Origin: Caryophanon latum
Lineage (GTDB): Bacteria > Bacillota > Bacilli > Bacillales_A > Planococcaceae
DNA: 64,000 bases
Assembly: GCF_001700325.1 (NCBI RefSeq)
Contig: NZ_MATO01000016.1
Span: forward strand, 51,244 to 115,243
Direction of reading: 5' to 3'
Below, in pieces: positions 17,534 to 26,422 of this stretch. The notes beneath the pieces are model-generated. The model saw nothing but the letters and a program-made list of their open reading frames with translations, was not told where the DNA came from and ran no database searches. A program made the translations under genes and the position numbers. Positions within the stretch are counted from its first letter, which is position 1; each line of letters starts with the position of its first letter.

Positions 17534-18138
17534 CATTGAATCGGTAGCTTGCGAAACGGCAGCTGCCATTTGCGCGTATACGATAGCACACGAAGCGCTG
17601 TAATAATTAAAAACACGACATATAGCGCCCAATCTGAAGCGGCAAGCCCGAGCCAAATAACGATCGCAGCTAAAATTGCCCACACTGCATAAATTTCATC
17701 GCGCAGCACGAGTGGCTTACGCTGTGCCAATAAGTCGCGCACGATGCCACCGCCACAGCCTGTAAGTACAGCTGCTACAATAGCCGCACTCATCGGCAGC
17801 CCTAAATTAACGGCATGAATCGCACCTTGAATGGCGAATGCCGACAAGCCGATTGCATCGGTAAAGTTCCCCCAACGATGCCAATGCGACAGCAGTCGAT
17901 GTGGAAAGAAGAAGAAAAATGTAATCGAAAAAATCGCAATTTGAAACATCATTTCTTGACTCCACAACGTTGAAACCGGTAAACCAATTAATAAATTACG
18001 AATCGCTCCACCACCAAATGCCGTCACGATTCCTAATAAATACACGCCAAATAAATCATAGCCTTCCTCCATCGCGACAATCGCGCCCGAAATCGCAAAC
18101 GCAATCGTGCCGATGATGCTAAATACTTCCCAAGCCAT
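17533..18138 (-). CDS. TRIC-family cation channel protein (UPF0126)
   Basis: A 201-residue membrane protein with about seven hydrophobic helices. Two internally related halves carry the family signatures FAISGAIVA ... TAFGGGAIRNLL and FAIQGAIHA ... TGCGGGIVRDLL. Members of this bacterial family are trimeric potassium-permeable channels. The start at 18138 follows AGAGAGGACG; an in-frame upstream ATG has no such site. It is transcribed towards the rhodanese gene and ends within the shared terminator. Confidence 0.9.
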   Translation of the reverse strand: MAWEVFSIIGTIAFAISGAIVAMEEGYDLFGVYLLGIVTAFGGGAIRNLLIGLPVSTLWSQEMMFQIAIFSITFFFFFPHRLLSHWHRWGNFTDAIGLSAFAIQGAIHAVNLGLPMSAAIVAAVLTGCGGGIVRDLLAQRKPLVLRDEIYAVWAILAAIVIWLGLAASDWALYVVFLIITALRVLSYTRKWQLPFRKLPIQ

Positions 18139-18339
18139 GCAAAACGTCCTCTCTATAACGTATGATGCAAGCATTGTAGCAAATTTTTGAAGCTTGCACT
18201 ATATAATTTTTAGTTTATTGCGATAATGCTTTTGTAACGAGGTTTTGCAAAAAGCGGCTGACACTATTTTTTAGTACCGATGAAGCTAAAAAATATGGTA
18301 CATTGAAGCGATACTAACTTTTAATGGAGTGGAATGTTT

Positions 18340-19590
18340 ATGTTTACATCAATTTTAACAGCAGCAACGTTACAGCGTGCGGCACAGGCGGAAGAAAAAG
18401 TACGTCCGTATCACGCAGCAGTAGACGAGCGCGCATTTATCAATCAACAAAAAGTATTGGCGGCGTTTCGCAAGCATCAAGTAAGTGACTTTCATTTAAA
18501 TCCATCATCAGGCTACGGCTATGACGATGAAGGGCGCGACAATTTAGAGCGCGTCTATGCGACCGTGTTCGGGGCAGAAGCGGCAATCGTGCGCCCGCAA
18601 ATTATTTCAGGCACGCATGCGATTACGCTTAGTTTATTCGGCGTGCTACGTCCAAACGATGAACTCGTGTACATTACAGGCAAGCCGTACGATACGTTGC
18701 AATCCATTGTAGACGGCGGTGAAAAAGATACAGGTTCGCTAAAAGATTTCCATATCGGTTACAAGCATGTTGATTTAATCGACAACCGCGACATCGACTG
18801 GGCAGGTGTCGAAGCGGCCATTACACCGAATACGAAAATGATTGCGATTCAGCGCTCAAAAGGCTATGCGACGCGCCCATCGTTTACAATTGCGCAAATT
18901 GAAGACATGTGTACACGCATTCGTACGCTTGCACCGAACGCCATTATTTTTGTCGACAACTGCTACGGCGAATTTGTTGAGCTGCAAGAGCCGACAGAAA
19001 TTGGTGCGGACTTAATGGCAGGCTCGCTCATTAAAAATCCAGGTGGCGGCTTAGCGAAAATTGGTGGCTACATTGCAGGGCGTGCCGATTTAGTCGAACA
19101 ATGTGCATATCGCATGACGTCACCAGGCATCGGAGCAGAAGCAGGCGCAACACTGAATACGCTTGCCGACTTTTATCAAGGATTCTTTTTAGCGCCACAC
19201 GTCGTTGCACAAGCGTTAAAAGGTGCGATCTTCACATCAGCAATGCTTGAAGATGCAGGCATGACGACGTCGCCGCACTATAGCGACGTGCGCACCGACT
19301 TAATTCAATCGGTGTCATTCCAAACGCCGGAGCAAATGATTGCGTTTTGCCAAGAAGTACAAGCGGCGTCACCGATTAATGCACATTTCGCACCGGAGCC
19401 TGCGTACATGCCAGGCTATGAAGATGACGTCATTATGGCAGCGGGCACGTTCGTACAAGGGTCAAGCATCGAGCTAACAGCAGACGGCCCGATCCGCCCA
19501 CCATACACAGCGTTTATTCAAGGTGGCTTAACGTATGAGCACGTGAAGTTTGCGACGTGTGCAGCGGTGCAAAAAATTACAGCACAATAA
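18340..19590 (+). CDS. ynbB: YnbB-like PLP-dependent enzyme (methionine gamma-lyase/aluminium resistance family)
   Basis: A 416-residue fold-type I pyridoxal-phosphate enzyme. The PLP lysine is Lys232 in AGSLIKNPGGG, with the aspartate VDNCYGEF upstream. N-terminal FHLNPSSGYGYDDEGRD and IISGTHAI are typical of the family once labelled aluminium resistance protein. The true reaction is not settled in the literature I know; a C-S lyase activity is the usual inference. In B. subtilis this gene lies directly before glnRA; here tlpA-like and menA genes lie between. ATGGAGTGG precedes the start. Confidence 0.85.
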   Translation: MFTSILTAATLQRAAQAEEKVRPYHAAVDERAFINQQKVLAAFRKHQVSDFHLNPSSGYGYDDEGRDNLERVYATVFGAEAAIVRPQIISGTHAITLSLFGVLRPNDELVYITGKPYDTLQSIVDGGEKDTGSLKDFHIGYKHVDLIDNRDIDWAGVEAAITPNTKMIAIQRSKGYATRPSFTIAQIEDMCTRIRTLAPNAIIFVDNCYGEFVELQEPTEIGADLMAGSLIKNPGGGLAKIGGYIAGRADLVEQCAYRMTSPGIGAEAGATLNTLADFYQGFFLAPHVVAQALKGAIFTSAMLEDAGMTTSPHYSDVRTDLIQSVSFQTPEQMIAFCQEVQAASPINAHFAPEPAYMPGYEDDVIMAAGTFVQGSSIELTADGPIRPPYTAFIQGGLTYEHVKFATCAAVQKITAQ

Positions 19591-19612
19591 ACGAGCATAA
19601 AGGGGTGGGTGA

Positions 19613-20080
19613 ATGCGCATCGTTTTGATGTTATTTTGCAGCATTGTTTTAGCAAGTTGCAGTAGCGCACCAGCAGCAGTCGACGAACAAGCGCCGCATT
19701 TTACGTTGTCGACGCTTACGGGGGAAGAGCTGTCGCTTGCTGATGTTGAAGGAAAGCGCGTCATGTTAAACTTTTGGGCGACATGGTGTGCGCCGTGTCG
19801 CGAGGAAATGCCGCATATGCAGCAGGCGTATGACGAAAGCGATGTCGCCATTATTGCGATCAATCGCACGGATCAAGATTACGGCGCACAACGCGTTCAG
19901 TCATTCGTTGAGGAGTTTGGCTTCACATTTCCAATCGTGTTAGATGAGACGGGGGAAGTCGCGAAACAATACGGTGTCATTACGATTCCGACGACGATTT
20001 TTATCGACGAAGCGGGCAACGTGATCGAGCGCATTAGCGGCCCGGTAACGGCGGAGCAAATCGACAGCTACATGCAATGA
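19613..20080 (+). CDS. TlpA/ResA-like thioredoxin-fold lipoprotein
   Basis: A 155-residue exported thiol-disulfide protein. The N-terminus is a lipoprotein signal (MLFCSIVLASC, lipobox LASC), so it is anchored on the outer face of the membrane. The thioredoxin motif is WCAPC. The cis-proline loop reads GVITIPTTIFID. It resembles ResA (encoded at 43.4 kb) but is shorter and lipid-anchored instead of having an uncleaved helix. It may reduce haem-binding cysteines of apocytochromes or other extracellular thiols; the substrate is unknown. RBS AAAGGGGTGG. Confidence 0.85.
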   Translation: MRIVLMLFCSIVLASCSSAPAAVDEQAPHFTLSTLTGEELSLADVEGKRVMLNFWATWCAPCREEMPHMQQAYDESDVAIIAINRTDQDYGAQRVQSFVEEFGFTFPIVLDETGEVAKQYGVITIPTTIFIDEAGNVIERISGPVTAEQIDSYMQ

Positions 20081-20113
20081 AAAAACGCGGCGTAAATGTA
20101 CGTCGTGTTTTCG
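20081..20113 (+). terminator. Terminator after the tlpA-like gene
   Basis: AAAACGCGGCGTA pairs with TACGTCGTGTTTT through two G-U wobbles. The T tract is short, so termination may be partial. Confidence 0.55.
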
Positions 20114-20286
20114 TTCGGGCTTCAAACGAATTATGCCCAACCGTTGTCACAATATGCTACAATGGTTGGTGCTAAACTACGTGTAATGAATCGCTCAGTT
20201 GGCGTTGCGCATACGATGACATAGCTATAGCAGCGAATCCACACATATAGTGCGAAACAATGAACGAACAGAGAGGAAGAAAGCGT

Positions 20287-21216
20287 ATGGGAGTTGCATC
20301 AAAACAAGGTGCAGAGCAAATGTCGCCGGCAAAATTAATGTGGCAAATGACACGACCACACACGTTAACGGCAACATTTGTACCAGTAATACTCGGCACA
20401 GTAATCGCGCTATTTGAGGCGAGTATGAACTGGGCACTGTTTATCGCGATGCTGCTAGCGTGCTTATGCTTGCAAATTGCGACAAACTTATTTAACGAAT
20501 ACTATGATTTTAAACGAGGGCTTGATACGGCTGATTCGGTCGGCATCGGTGGCGGCATTGTGCGTCACGGCTTAAAGCCACAAAACGTGTTAAATGTCGC
20601 CTTTTTACTATATGTCGTCGCGGCGATCATCGGCGTTTACATTTTCATTGAAACGAGCTGGTGGCTACTCATTATAGGCGTAGCAGGGATGGCGGTTGGC
20701 TACTTATATACAGGCGGCCCATTACCGATTGCGTACACGCCGTTTGGAGAGCTGTTTTCAGGGTTATTTATGGGCACAGCGTTTATTTTAATCGCAACGT
20801 TCATTCAAACAGGTACGCTGACGACACTTAGCGTACTCATCTCGATTCCGATGGGCGTATTAGTTGGCCTTATTAATATGTCAAACAATATTCGTGACAT
20901 CGAAGAAGATACAGTTGGCGGACGAAAAACGCTGCCGATTTTACTCGGACGTGACCGCGCCATTACAGTGCTTGCAGGTGGCTTCGTATTTGCATACGCA
21001 TGGATCATTGTACTTGTTATGATCGGGCAAATGTCTCCGTGGGCATTGATCGTTTTACTAAGTGTTATTAAGCCATTAACAGCAGTGAAAAGCTTCCGCA
21101 ACGGAGTCGGCAATCCAGCAGTTACCGGCATGGCGATGAAATCAACAGCGCTGACGAACACATTTTACGGTGCGCTACTAAGCATCGGGCTAGCGATTCA
21201 GTTACTAGTAGGGTAA
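20287..21216 (+). CDS. menA: 1,4-dihydroxy-2-naphthoate polyprenyltransferase
   Basis: A 309-residue integral membrane prenyltransferase of the UbiA family that attaches the polyprenyl tail to dihydroxynaphthoate, giving demethylmenaquinone. Two aspartate-rich motifs that bind Mg-diphosphate are visible: NLFNEYYDFKRGLD and NNIRDIEEDTVGGRKTLP. About eight to nine hydrophobic helices follow the usual pattern. The start at 20287 is preferred over an ATG nine codons upstream because GAGGAAG fits. It is monocistronic, with a strong terminator 190 nt downstream. Menaquinone fits the aerobic Res/cytochrome genes later in the window. Confidence 0.93.
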   Translation: MGVASKQGAEQMSPAKLMWQMTRPHTLTATFVPVILGTVIALFEASMNWALFIAMLLACLCLQIATNLFNEYYDFKRGLDTADSVGIGGGIVRHGLKPQNVLNVAFLLYVVAAIIGVYIFIETSWWLLIIGVAGMAVGYLYTGGPLPIAYTPFGELFSGLFMGTAFILIATFIQTGTLTTLSVLISIPMGVLVGLINMSNNIRDIEEDTVGGRKTLPILLGRDRAITVLAGGFVFAYAWIIVLVMIGQMSPWALIVLLSVIKPLTAVKSFRNGVGNPAVTGMAMKSTALTNTFYGALLSIGLAIQLLVG

Positions 21217-21266
21217 TGTATCGTTCATCGCATGTCTTTTAATACGCCGTTTTTAACTGTAAAACG

Positions 21267-21382
21267 GAAATCAATGTTGGATTGTTGTGGCAGAGCGCGT
21301 GCGGCGAGACTCCAGCGGGAAAAGCGCGAGCCTCGAGACCCCGCCTCGACGTGAAAAGCAACCCCAAGTTATGGTGAAGAAC
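21267..21382 (+). repeat. Structured intergenic repeat, copy 4 (hybrid)
   Basis: The left part (GGCAGAGCGCGTGCGGCGAGACTCC without a break in the usual left end) is the GGCAG type. The right part (CGACGTGAAAAGCAACCCC and AAGTTATGGTGAAGAAC) is the TTATGGTG type seen at 25.5 and 26.3 kb. The centre is deleted. It thus joins the ends of two subtypes. Confidence 0.7.
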
Positions 21383-21404
21383 CTAATTTATGAACAACTT
21401 ACAA

Positions 21405-21450
21405 AAAACGGTTACAGACGACAGGAGTATGTCGTTTGTAACCGTTTTCT
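21405..21450 (+). terminator. Terminator between menA and glnR
   Basis: AAAACGGTTACAGACGAC pairs with GTCGTTTGTAACCGTTTT: an 18-bp stem with one wobble and an 8-nt loop. Confidence 0.85.
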
Positions 21451-21551
21451 TGTATTTGTTGTCAGACGACGGAAATTTTCTTTATTTTTAAACAATCTTT
21501 CTGTTTCATAGACAAAATGCGTGCAGTAATGTTAAAATGGACAAAAATACG

Positions 21552-21568
21552 TGTTAGGTTTTCTTACA
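21552..21568 (+). promoter_or_regulatory. GlnR/TnrA box upstream of glnR1
   Basis: TGTTAGGTTTTCTTACA matches the consensus TGTNA-N7-TNACA exactly and lies 5 nt upstream of the -35 element. It predicts autorepression under nitrogen excess. Confidence 0.85.
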
Positions 21569-21573
21569 TCGAT

Positions 21574-21602
21574 TTGACAAACATTTTTGCAGTCGATATG
21601 AT
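21574..21602 (+). promoter_or_regulatory. Sigma-A promoter of glnR1
   Basis: Perfect TTGACA (21574-21579), 17-nt spacer, TATGAT (21597-21602), about 30 nt before the glnR1 start. Confidence 0.8.
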
Positions 21603-21631
21603 AAGTCTAACTAGAAGAGAGGTGACGTGTC

Positions 21632-22012
21632 ATGAGTAGTGAAATTCGACGTTCAATGCCATTATTGCCAATCAGTATTGTGATGCAGTTAACAGAATTA
21701 ACTGCACGTCAAATTCGTTATTATGAGGAGCATCATTTAATTGAGCCGCATCGCACAGCAGGAAATCGCCGTATGTTTTCATTGAACGACGTCGATACGC
21801 TTCTAGAAATTAAAGATTTATTAGAGCAAGGCATTAACATGGCAGGTATTAAAAAAGTATTTGCGCTGAAAGACTTGCCTGAAGAACAACAAAAAGAAAC
21901 AGAAATTACAGATGCTGAGCTGCGACGTATTTTGCGAGAAGAAATGCGCCAAGCACAACGCATGCAAAAATCATCAATCCGACAAGGCGATTTATCACGA
22001 TTTTTCCAATAA
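21632..22012 (+). CDS. glnR: Nitrogen repressor GlnR (copy 1, full tail)
   Basis: A 126-residue MerR-family regulator. The winged-helix part reads [18 protein letters not shown] ... [18 protein letters not shown] and a dimerisation helix follows. The C-terminus ends in [10 protein letters not shown], nearly identical to the B. subtilis GlnR tail (RQGDMSRFFH), which senses feedback-inhibited glutamine synthetase. This copy is therefore expected to respond to nitrogen in the classical way, repressing glnRA and related genes. RBS GAGAGGTGACG. It precedes glnA1 as in B. subtilis, but the gap contains a repeat fragment. Confidence 0.94.
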   Translation: MSSEIRRSMPLLPISIVMQLTELTARQIRYYEEHHLIEPHRTAGNRRMFSLNDVDTLLEIKDLLEQGINMAGIKKVFALKDLPEEQQKETEITDAELRRILREEMRQAQRMQKSSIRQGDLSRFFQ

Positions 22013-22068
22013 TCGTATAAATGATACGTGTGAAGTACATATGATGATCGTTGGTGCATAGACAGTAA

Positions 22069-22110
22069 CGAGCCCGCGGAAAGCCTGCCTCGACGCGAAG
22101 AGCACATAAC
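22069..22110 (+). repeat. Intergenic repeat fragment, copy 5, between glnR1 and glnA1
   Basis: GAGCCCGCGGAAAGCCTGCC followed by TCGACGCGAAGAGC is the right half of the family core. ATGATACGT (22021) and ACGTATCA (22121) flank it as a loose inverted pair. It lies inside the expected glnR-glnA transcript. Confidence 0.7.
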
Positions 22111-22166
22111 AATGGCTGATACGTATCAATAAAATAACAAACCAAAAACTAGGAGTGTGCAATTTC

Positions 22167-23501
22167 GTGGGTAAATACACAAAAGAAGACATTTATCGTT
22201 TAGTTCAAGAGCAACAAGTAAAATTCATTCGTTTACAATTTACGGATATTTTAGGCACAATTAAAAACGTTGAAATTCCTGTAAGTCAATTAGAAAAAGC
22301 ACTAGACAACAAAATGATGTTTGACGGTTCATCAATTGAAGGTTTCGTACGTATCGAAGAATCTGACATGTACTTATTCCCAGACTTAAGCACGTTCATG
22401 GTATTCCCTTGGACAGCTGAAAAAGGGAAAGTAGCACGTTTCATTTGCGATATCGCTCGTCCAGATGGTACACCGTTTGAGGGGGACCCACGTTCAAACT
22501 TAAAGCGCGTATTAAAAGAGATGGAAGCGTTAGGATTTACAGATTTCAACTTAGGGCCTGAGCCGGAGTTTTTCTTATTTAAGTTAGATGAAAAAGGCGA
22601 ACCAACTCTTGAAGTAAATGACAACGGTGGTTACTTCGACTTAGCACCGACAGACTTAGGCGAAAACTGCCGTCGTGACATCGTATTAGAGCTTGAGGAG
22701 ATGGGCTTTGAAGTAGAAGCATCTCACCACGAAGTAGCGCCAGGTCAACACGAAATTGACTTTAAATATGCAGATGCAATTTCAGCTTGCGACAACATTC
22801 AAACGTTCAAACTAGTTGTTAAAACAATTGCACGTAAGCACGGTTTACACGCAACGTTCATGCCAAAACCATTATTCGGTGAAGCAGGTTCAGGTATGCA
22901 CTTTAACGTATCATTATTCAAAGGCAAAGAAAATGCATTTTACGACGAGTCAACAGAGCTTGGTTTATCAGAAACAGCAATGCAGTTCATGGCTGGCGTA
23001 TTAGATCACGTAAAAGGCTTCACAGCAGTTATTAACCCAACAATCAATTCATATAAGCGTTTAGTACCAGGTTACGAAGCACCTTGTTACGTTGCATGGT
23101 CAGCGCAAAACCGTTCACCATTAATTCGTATTCCATCGTCTCGTGGCGTATCAACACGCGTAGAAGTACGTTCAGTTGACCCATCAGCGAATCCGTACTT
23201 AGCGATGGCGGTTATTTTAGAAGCGGGTCTTGAAGGTATTCGCAAGCAATTAACACCTCCAGCTGCGATTAACCGCAACATTTATGTAATGAGCGATGCA
23301 GAGCGTGAAGCAAACGGCATTGACAACTTACCAGCTTCTCTTGAGCACGCATTAGAGCTATTAGCAAAAGACGATGTGGCGATAAAAGCATTAGGTGAGC
23401 ATATTTATGCAAACTTTAAAGAAGCAAAAGAAATCGAATGTGAAATGTTCCGTACGACTGTACACCAATGGGAACGTGACCAATATTTAAAAATGTTCTA
23501 A
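22167..23501 (+). CDS. glnA: Glutamine synthetase type I (copy 1)
   Basis: A 444-residue ATP-dependent glutamine synthetase, dodecameric in this family. The start is GTG at 22167 behind AGGAG, giving [12 protein letters not shown] as in copy 2. Catalytic features include [19 protein letters not shown], the metal site [10 protein letters not shown] and the loop [13 protein letters not shown]. Arg62, which mediates feedback inhibition in B. subtilis, is kept. Compared with copy 2 and with B. subtilis GlnA it is more divergent in places: [13 protein letters not shown] rather than NGSGMH, and [13 protein letters not shown] at the end rather than [13 protein letters not shown]. It lies in the ancestral glnRA position. 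Confidence 0.95.
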   Translation: MGKYTKEDIYRLVQEQQVKFIRLQFTDILGTIKNVEIPVSQLEKALDNKMMFDGSSIEGFVRIEESDMYLFPDLSTFMVFPWTAEKGKVARFICDIARPDGTPFEGDPRSNLKRVLKEMEALGFTDFNLGPEPEFFLFKLDEKGEPTLEVNDNGGYFDLAPTDLGENCRRDIVLELEEMGFEVEASHHEVAPGQHEIDFKYADAISACDNIQTFKLVVKTIARKHGLHATFMPKPLFGEAGSGMHFNVSLFKGKENAFYDESTELGLSETAMQFMAGVLDHVKGFTAVINPTINSYKRLVPGYEAPCYVAWSAQNRSPLIRIPSSRGVSTRVEVRSVDPSANPYLAMAVILEAGLEGIRKQLTPPAAINRNIYVMSDAEREANGIDNLPASLEHALELLAKDDVAIKALGEHIYANFKEAKEIECEMFRTTVHQWERDQYLKMF

Positions 23502-23503
23502 TT

Positions 23504-23549
23504 AAAAATAGTTCAAATAGCTTTATAAGCTATTTGAACTATTTTTGTT
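23504..23549 (+). terminator. Terminator after glnA1
   Basis: AAAAATAGTTCAAATAGCTT pairs perfectly with AAGCTATTTGAACTATTTTT around a 3-nt loop. Confidence 0.9.
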
Positions 23550-23625
23550 TTTAGTCATTTCGAAATAATAATTTAGCTATTACTTTGTCATGCTAAAAAA
23601 AATAAAGACAACAACGTTCGACATA

Positions 23626-23655
23626 TTGACAGATAACATTATTTTTAGAGAAAAT
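23626..23655 (+). promoter_or_regulatory. Candidate promoter of the GYD-repeat gene
   Basis: Perfect TTGACA (23626-23631), 18-nt spacer, GAAAAT (23650-23655). Confidence 0.5.
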
Positions 23656-23692
23656 AGGGGAATAACGATATTATTGAAAAAGGAGTTTTATG

Positions 23693-24340
23693 ATGAGTTC
23701 GATTATTCCATTGAGATCGACAAATGAACAAGTGCATACGCAAGGAGTTGACGATGTTCAATCGAATGAACCGAAGAAAGTCCAAAATGACTCACAAGTG
23801 ATTCGACTGTATAATTCACGTGAGCATGAGTTTGACGAAAGAGGCATTCATAAAAACGGTACACTCCTTGACGATGAAGGGTACAATGCAGCGGGGTTTA
23901 ACTATTTAGGCTATGACCGAGAAGGATATGACCGAGGTGGCTTTAACGCGCAAGGTTATGATCGCCAAGGTTTCGCACGTAACGGTTACGACCGAGAAGG
24001 CTACAACCGAGAAGGTTACGATAAACGTGGCTATGATCGAGAAGGCTATGATAAAAATGGTTTTGATACGCGTGGCTTTGATAAAGAAGGCTATGATAAA
24101 AATGGTTATAACCAGTTAGGCTATGATCGAAAAGGCTACAATCGCCACGGTTATGACAAAGATGGTTACGACCGACAAGGCTATACGTTAGCAGGCTACG
24201 ATGAAAAAGGGTATAACCGACAAGGATTCAACCGTGATGGCTATAACGAAGCCGGCTACGATCGTCAAGGTTACGATGTAAACGGATACAATGTGCGCGG
24301 CGAATATCGAGAGCCACGATTTAATTATTACAAACGTTAA
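23693..24340 (+). CDS. GYDxx pentapeptide-repeat protein of unknown function
   Basis: A 215-residue protein. After an N-terminal segment of about 60 residues without clear features, nearly the whole rest is about 28 tandem five-residue units of the form G-(Y/F)-(D/N)-x-x, such as GYDREGYDRGGFNAQGYDRQ, ending in RGEYREPRFNYYKR. In the DNA this is a 15-bp tandem array with varied third positions, so selection acts on the protein. The repeat is rich in Tyr, Asp, Lys and Arg with mixed charge and has no cysteine. No signal peptide or membrane segment is visible, so it is likely cytoplasmic. RBS AAAGGAG fits the second ATG. It is monocistronic between terminators, between glnA1 and dapF. I recognise the repeat style from scattered bacterial and protist proteins but know no function. 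Confidence 0.8.
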   Translation: MSSIIPLRSTNEQVHTQGVDDVQSNEPKKVQNDSQVIRLYNSREHEFDERGIHKNGTLLDDEGYNAAGFNYLGYDREGYDRGGFNAQGYDRQGFARNGYDREGYNREGYDKRGYDREGYDKNGFDTRGFDKEGYDKNGYNQLGYDRKGYNRHGYDKDGYDRQGYTLAGYDEKGYNRQGFNRDGYNEAGYDRQGYDVNGYNVRGEYREPRFNYYKR

Positions 24341-24341
24341 G

Positions 24342-24373
24342 CGTTTATTGGCTTTGTCCAATAAACGTTTTTT
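24342..24373 (+). terminator. Terminator after the GYD-repeat gene
   Basis: CGTTTATTGG (24342-24351) pairs perfectly with CCAATAAACG (24358-24367) followed by six T. Confidence 0.85.
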
Positions 24374-24420
24374 CATTTTTCTGAAAGTATTGTATGATGA
24401 GGAAAAAGGGGGACGTTTGT

Positions 24421-25272
24421 ATGCACATTCCATTTACGAAAATGCACGGCTTAGGTAATAATTATATTTATATTAATTTATTTGATACCGAATTACAGGA
24501 GGAGCAACTCGTGCCATTAGCGATTGCGATGTCTGATGTGAAGCGCGGTATTGGGTCAGATGGTATTGTGCTCATTCATCCGAGCGACGAAGGGCATTGT
24601 GGCATGCGCATTTTTAATAAGGATGGCTCAGAAGCAACGAACTGTGGCAATGCGCTTCGCTGCGTCGCGAAATTCGTGTACGACCGCGGCATTTTACCGT
24701 ACGAACAGTTTATTATTGCGACGAAATCGGGGCTTAATTACGTGCAAGTAACAGCACAACATGGCTTAGCGAGCACGATTACAATCAATATGGGCAAGCC
24801 TGCATTTGACCGGGCAGCGATGAATATGAAAGGTGAACCGAGCGCACACGTCATCAACGAGCCGTTCGTCGTCGAAGGGCATACGTTACATATGACGAAC
24901 GTTTTTTTAGGCAATCCACATGCGGTATTTTTTGTCGAGCGCATTGAGGAAGCACCGTTACATACACTCGGTCGTCAAATTGAAACGCATGACGTATTTT
25001 TACAGCGTACGAACGTTGAGTTCATCGAAATAGTGAGCGACACGGAAATGCATTTTCGCGTATGGGAGCGGGGGTCAGGTGTGACAGAAGCATGCGGTAC
25101 AGGGGCGTGCGGAGCGGTCGTTGCGGCAGTTATGAACGGAAAGTGTAAGCGTGGTGAGGACGTTCTCGTGCATTTAGCTGGTGGCGATTTAACGATTAAG
25201 TGGGATGATGACGGCGATGTATGGATGACTGGTCCAGCCGAATTTATTGCAGACGGTCTCTTTTTTACATAA
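24421..25272 (+). CDS. dapF: Diaminopimelate epimerase
   Basis: A 283-residue PLP-independent epimerase converting LL- to meso-diaminopimelate for lysine and peptidoglycan. The two catalytic cysteines are in EATNCGNALRC and TEACGTGACGA. The N-terminus FTKMHGLGNNYIYI is canonical. The start at 24421 follows AAAAAGGGGG; an ATG nine codons earlier lies before that site. The meso-DAP product is the substrate of LysA, encoded at 38.4 kb. The gene stands alone, followed by a repeat. Confidence 0.94.
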   Translation: MHIPFTKMHGLGNNYIYINLFDTELQEEQLVPLAIAMSDVKRGIGSDGIVLIHPSDEGHCGMRIFNKDGSEATNCGNALRCVAKFVYDRGILPYEQFIIATKSGLNYVQVTAQHGLASTITINMGKPAFDRAAMNMKGEPSAHVINEPFVVEGHTLHMTNVFLGNPHAVFFVERIEEAPLHTLGRQIETHDVFLQRTNVEFIEIVSDTEMHFRVWERGSGVTEACGTGACGAVVAAVMNGKCKRGEDVLVHLAGGDLTIKWDDDGDVWMTGPAEFIADGLFFT

Positions 25273-25282
25273 AAAGGGTTCG

Positions 25283-25510
25283 TCACCATAAGCTACGGTT
25301 GACGCATAAAGGTTGCTTGAAACGAGAGGCGAACTTCAGCGGAGACCCCGCAGTCGTGAGGTGCGAACGACGAGGAGGCTTGAGGAAGGTGATAAGCGCC
25401 ACTACACGAGCCATCACCTCATCACCTTCAGAATAAACATCGTGTTCACCCCTGGGTCCGCGGAAAGCCTGATTCGACGTGAAAAGCAACCCTACGTTAT
25501 GGTGAAGAGC
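25283..25510 (+). repeat. Structured intergenic repeat, copy 6 (TTATGGTG-ended long form)
   Basis: The left end CACCATAAGCTACGGTT pairs imperfectly with the right end AACCCTACGTTATGGTG, and GGTTGCTT pairs with AAGCAACC, giving terminal inverted repeats of about 25 bp. The interior has the family signatures GGAGACCCCGCAG, GACGAGGAGGCTTGAGGAAG and ACATCGTGTTCAC. It separates dapF from the lexA terminator. Confidence 0.78.
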
Positions 25511-25520
25511 GATCAAAAGC

Positions 25521-25560
25521 AAAAAATCATTCGAAACGATGTCGTCTCGAATGATTTTTT
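25521..25560 (-). terminator. Terminator of lexA (bidirectional)
   Basis: AAAAAATCATTCGA pairs with TCGAATGATTTTTT. It begins 4 nt beyond the lexA stop on the minus strand. Confidence 0.85.
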
Positions 25561-25563
25561 ATG

Positions 25564-26187
25564 TTATTGAATGTTGCGGTATAGCCCGATAACTTTCCCT
25601 AAAATCGTCACGTCATCGACAATGATTGGGGCCATTGCCGCGTTTTCAGGCTGTAAACGGAAATAGCCATCTTCTTTAAAGAAACGTTTTACTGTCGCCT
25701 CGTTATCAATCGTCATGGCAACGACGATATCACCGTTTGTCGCCGTATTCGTTTGACGTACAATAACATAGTCTCCGTTTAAAATACCTGCATCAATCAT
25801 CGACTCGCCCATAATTTCAAGCATGAAAATAGAATCGTCACCATTTGCATATGTGCTTGGCAGTGGGAAATATTCTTCAATATTTTCAATTGCTGTAATC
25901 GGTGAACCGGCTGTTACTTTACCGATTAAAGGCACGTGCATAACATCTGTTTTACGCAAGCCGTTCATTTCACGTTCGTCTAAAATTTCAATTGCACGGG
26001 GCTTCGTAGGATCGCGGCGGATTAAGCCTTTGCTTTCAAGTCGTGCTAAATGTCCGTGAACGGTTGAGCTAGACGCTAAACCTACTGCTTCTCCAATTTC
26101 ACGTACAGATGGTGGATAGCCTTTTGTGCGTACCTCGTCTTTAATAAAATTTAAAATGTCGAGCTGTCGTTTCGATGCCTTTTTCAT
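25564..26187 (-). CDS. lexA: SOS repressor LexA
   Basis: A 207-residue repressor-protease. The N-terminal winged helix ([20 protein letters not shown]) binds SOS boxes. RecA-stimulated self-cleavage would occur between Ala93 and Gly94 (KVTAGSP). The catalytic dyad is Ser129 (MGESMID) and Lys167 (ATVKRFF). RBS GGAGGGGGA. It is divergent from yneA, and the shared region contains three LexA boxes, one of which overlaps its own -35, so autorepression is expected. A repeat copy sits in its leader. Confidence 0.96.
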   Translation of the reverse strand: MKKASKRQLDILNFIKDEVRTKGYPPSVREIGEAVGLASSSTVHGHLARLESKGLIRRDPTKPRAIEILDEREMNGLRKTDVMHVPLIGKVTAGSPITAIENIEEYFPLPSTYANGDDSIFMLEIMGESMIDAGILNGDYVIVRQTNTATNGDIVVAMTIDNEATVKRFFKEDGYFRLQPENAAMAPIIVDDVTILGKVIGLYRNIQ

Positions 26188-26217
26188 AGTTTCCCCCTCC
26201 TACTCATTTTTATGGTT

Positions 26218-26355
26218 TATCACTACAAGCTAGGGTTGATCTATATATTGCTTAAAACAAGAGACCGATTACTTTCACAAAAAATATCGTGTTTGCCCTC
26301 ATGTCCGCGGAAGGATTCCCTCGACGTGTGAAGCAACCCTAAGTTATGATGGATA
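26218..26355 (+). repeat. Intergenic repeat, copy 7, in the lexA leader
   Basis: The left end CACTACAAGCTAGGGTTGAT and right end AAGCAACCCTAAGTTATGATG pair imperfectly; the centre keeps ATGTCCGCGGAAGGATTCCC. It is a shorter, degenerate relative of copy 6. It lies between the lexA promoter and its start, so it should be transcribed as a 5' leader. Confidence 0.7.
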
Positions 26356-26373
26356 GCCATTTTTATTACAAAT

Positions 26374-26402
26374 AGTATAACAACTGTTTTATTAAAGTGC
26401 AA
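26374..26402 (-). promoter_or_regulatory. lexA: Sigma-A promoter of lexA
   Basis: On the minus strand TTGCAC (26402-26397), 17-nt spacer, TATACT (26379-26374). Confidence 0.75.
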
Positions 26403-26413
26403 ACACAAGTTCG
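26400..26413. promoter_or_regulatory. LexA box 1
   Basis: On the minus strand CGAACTTGTGTTTG, close to the consensus CGAAC-N4-GTTCG. It overlaps the lexA -35. Confidence 0.65.
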
Positions 26414-26422
26414 AAAAAGTAG

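Noticed and set aside
23880..24310. Regular 15-bp repetition that could suggest a CRISPR or minisatellite
   Set aside because: No spacer-repeat pattern; the period is a five-codon unit in one long frame with synonymous variation, so it is coding.
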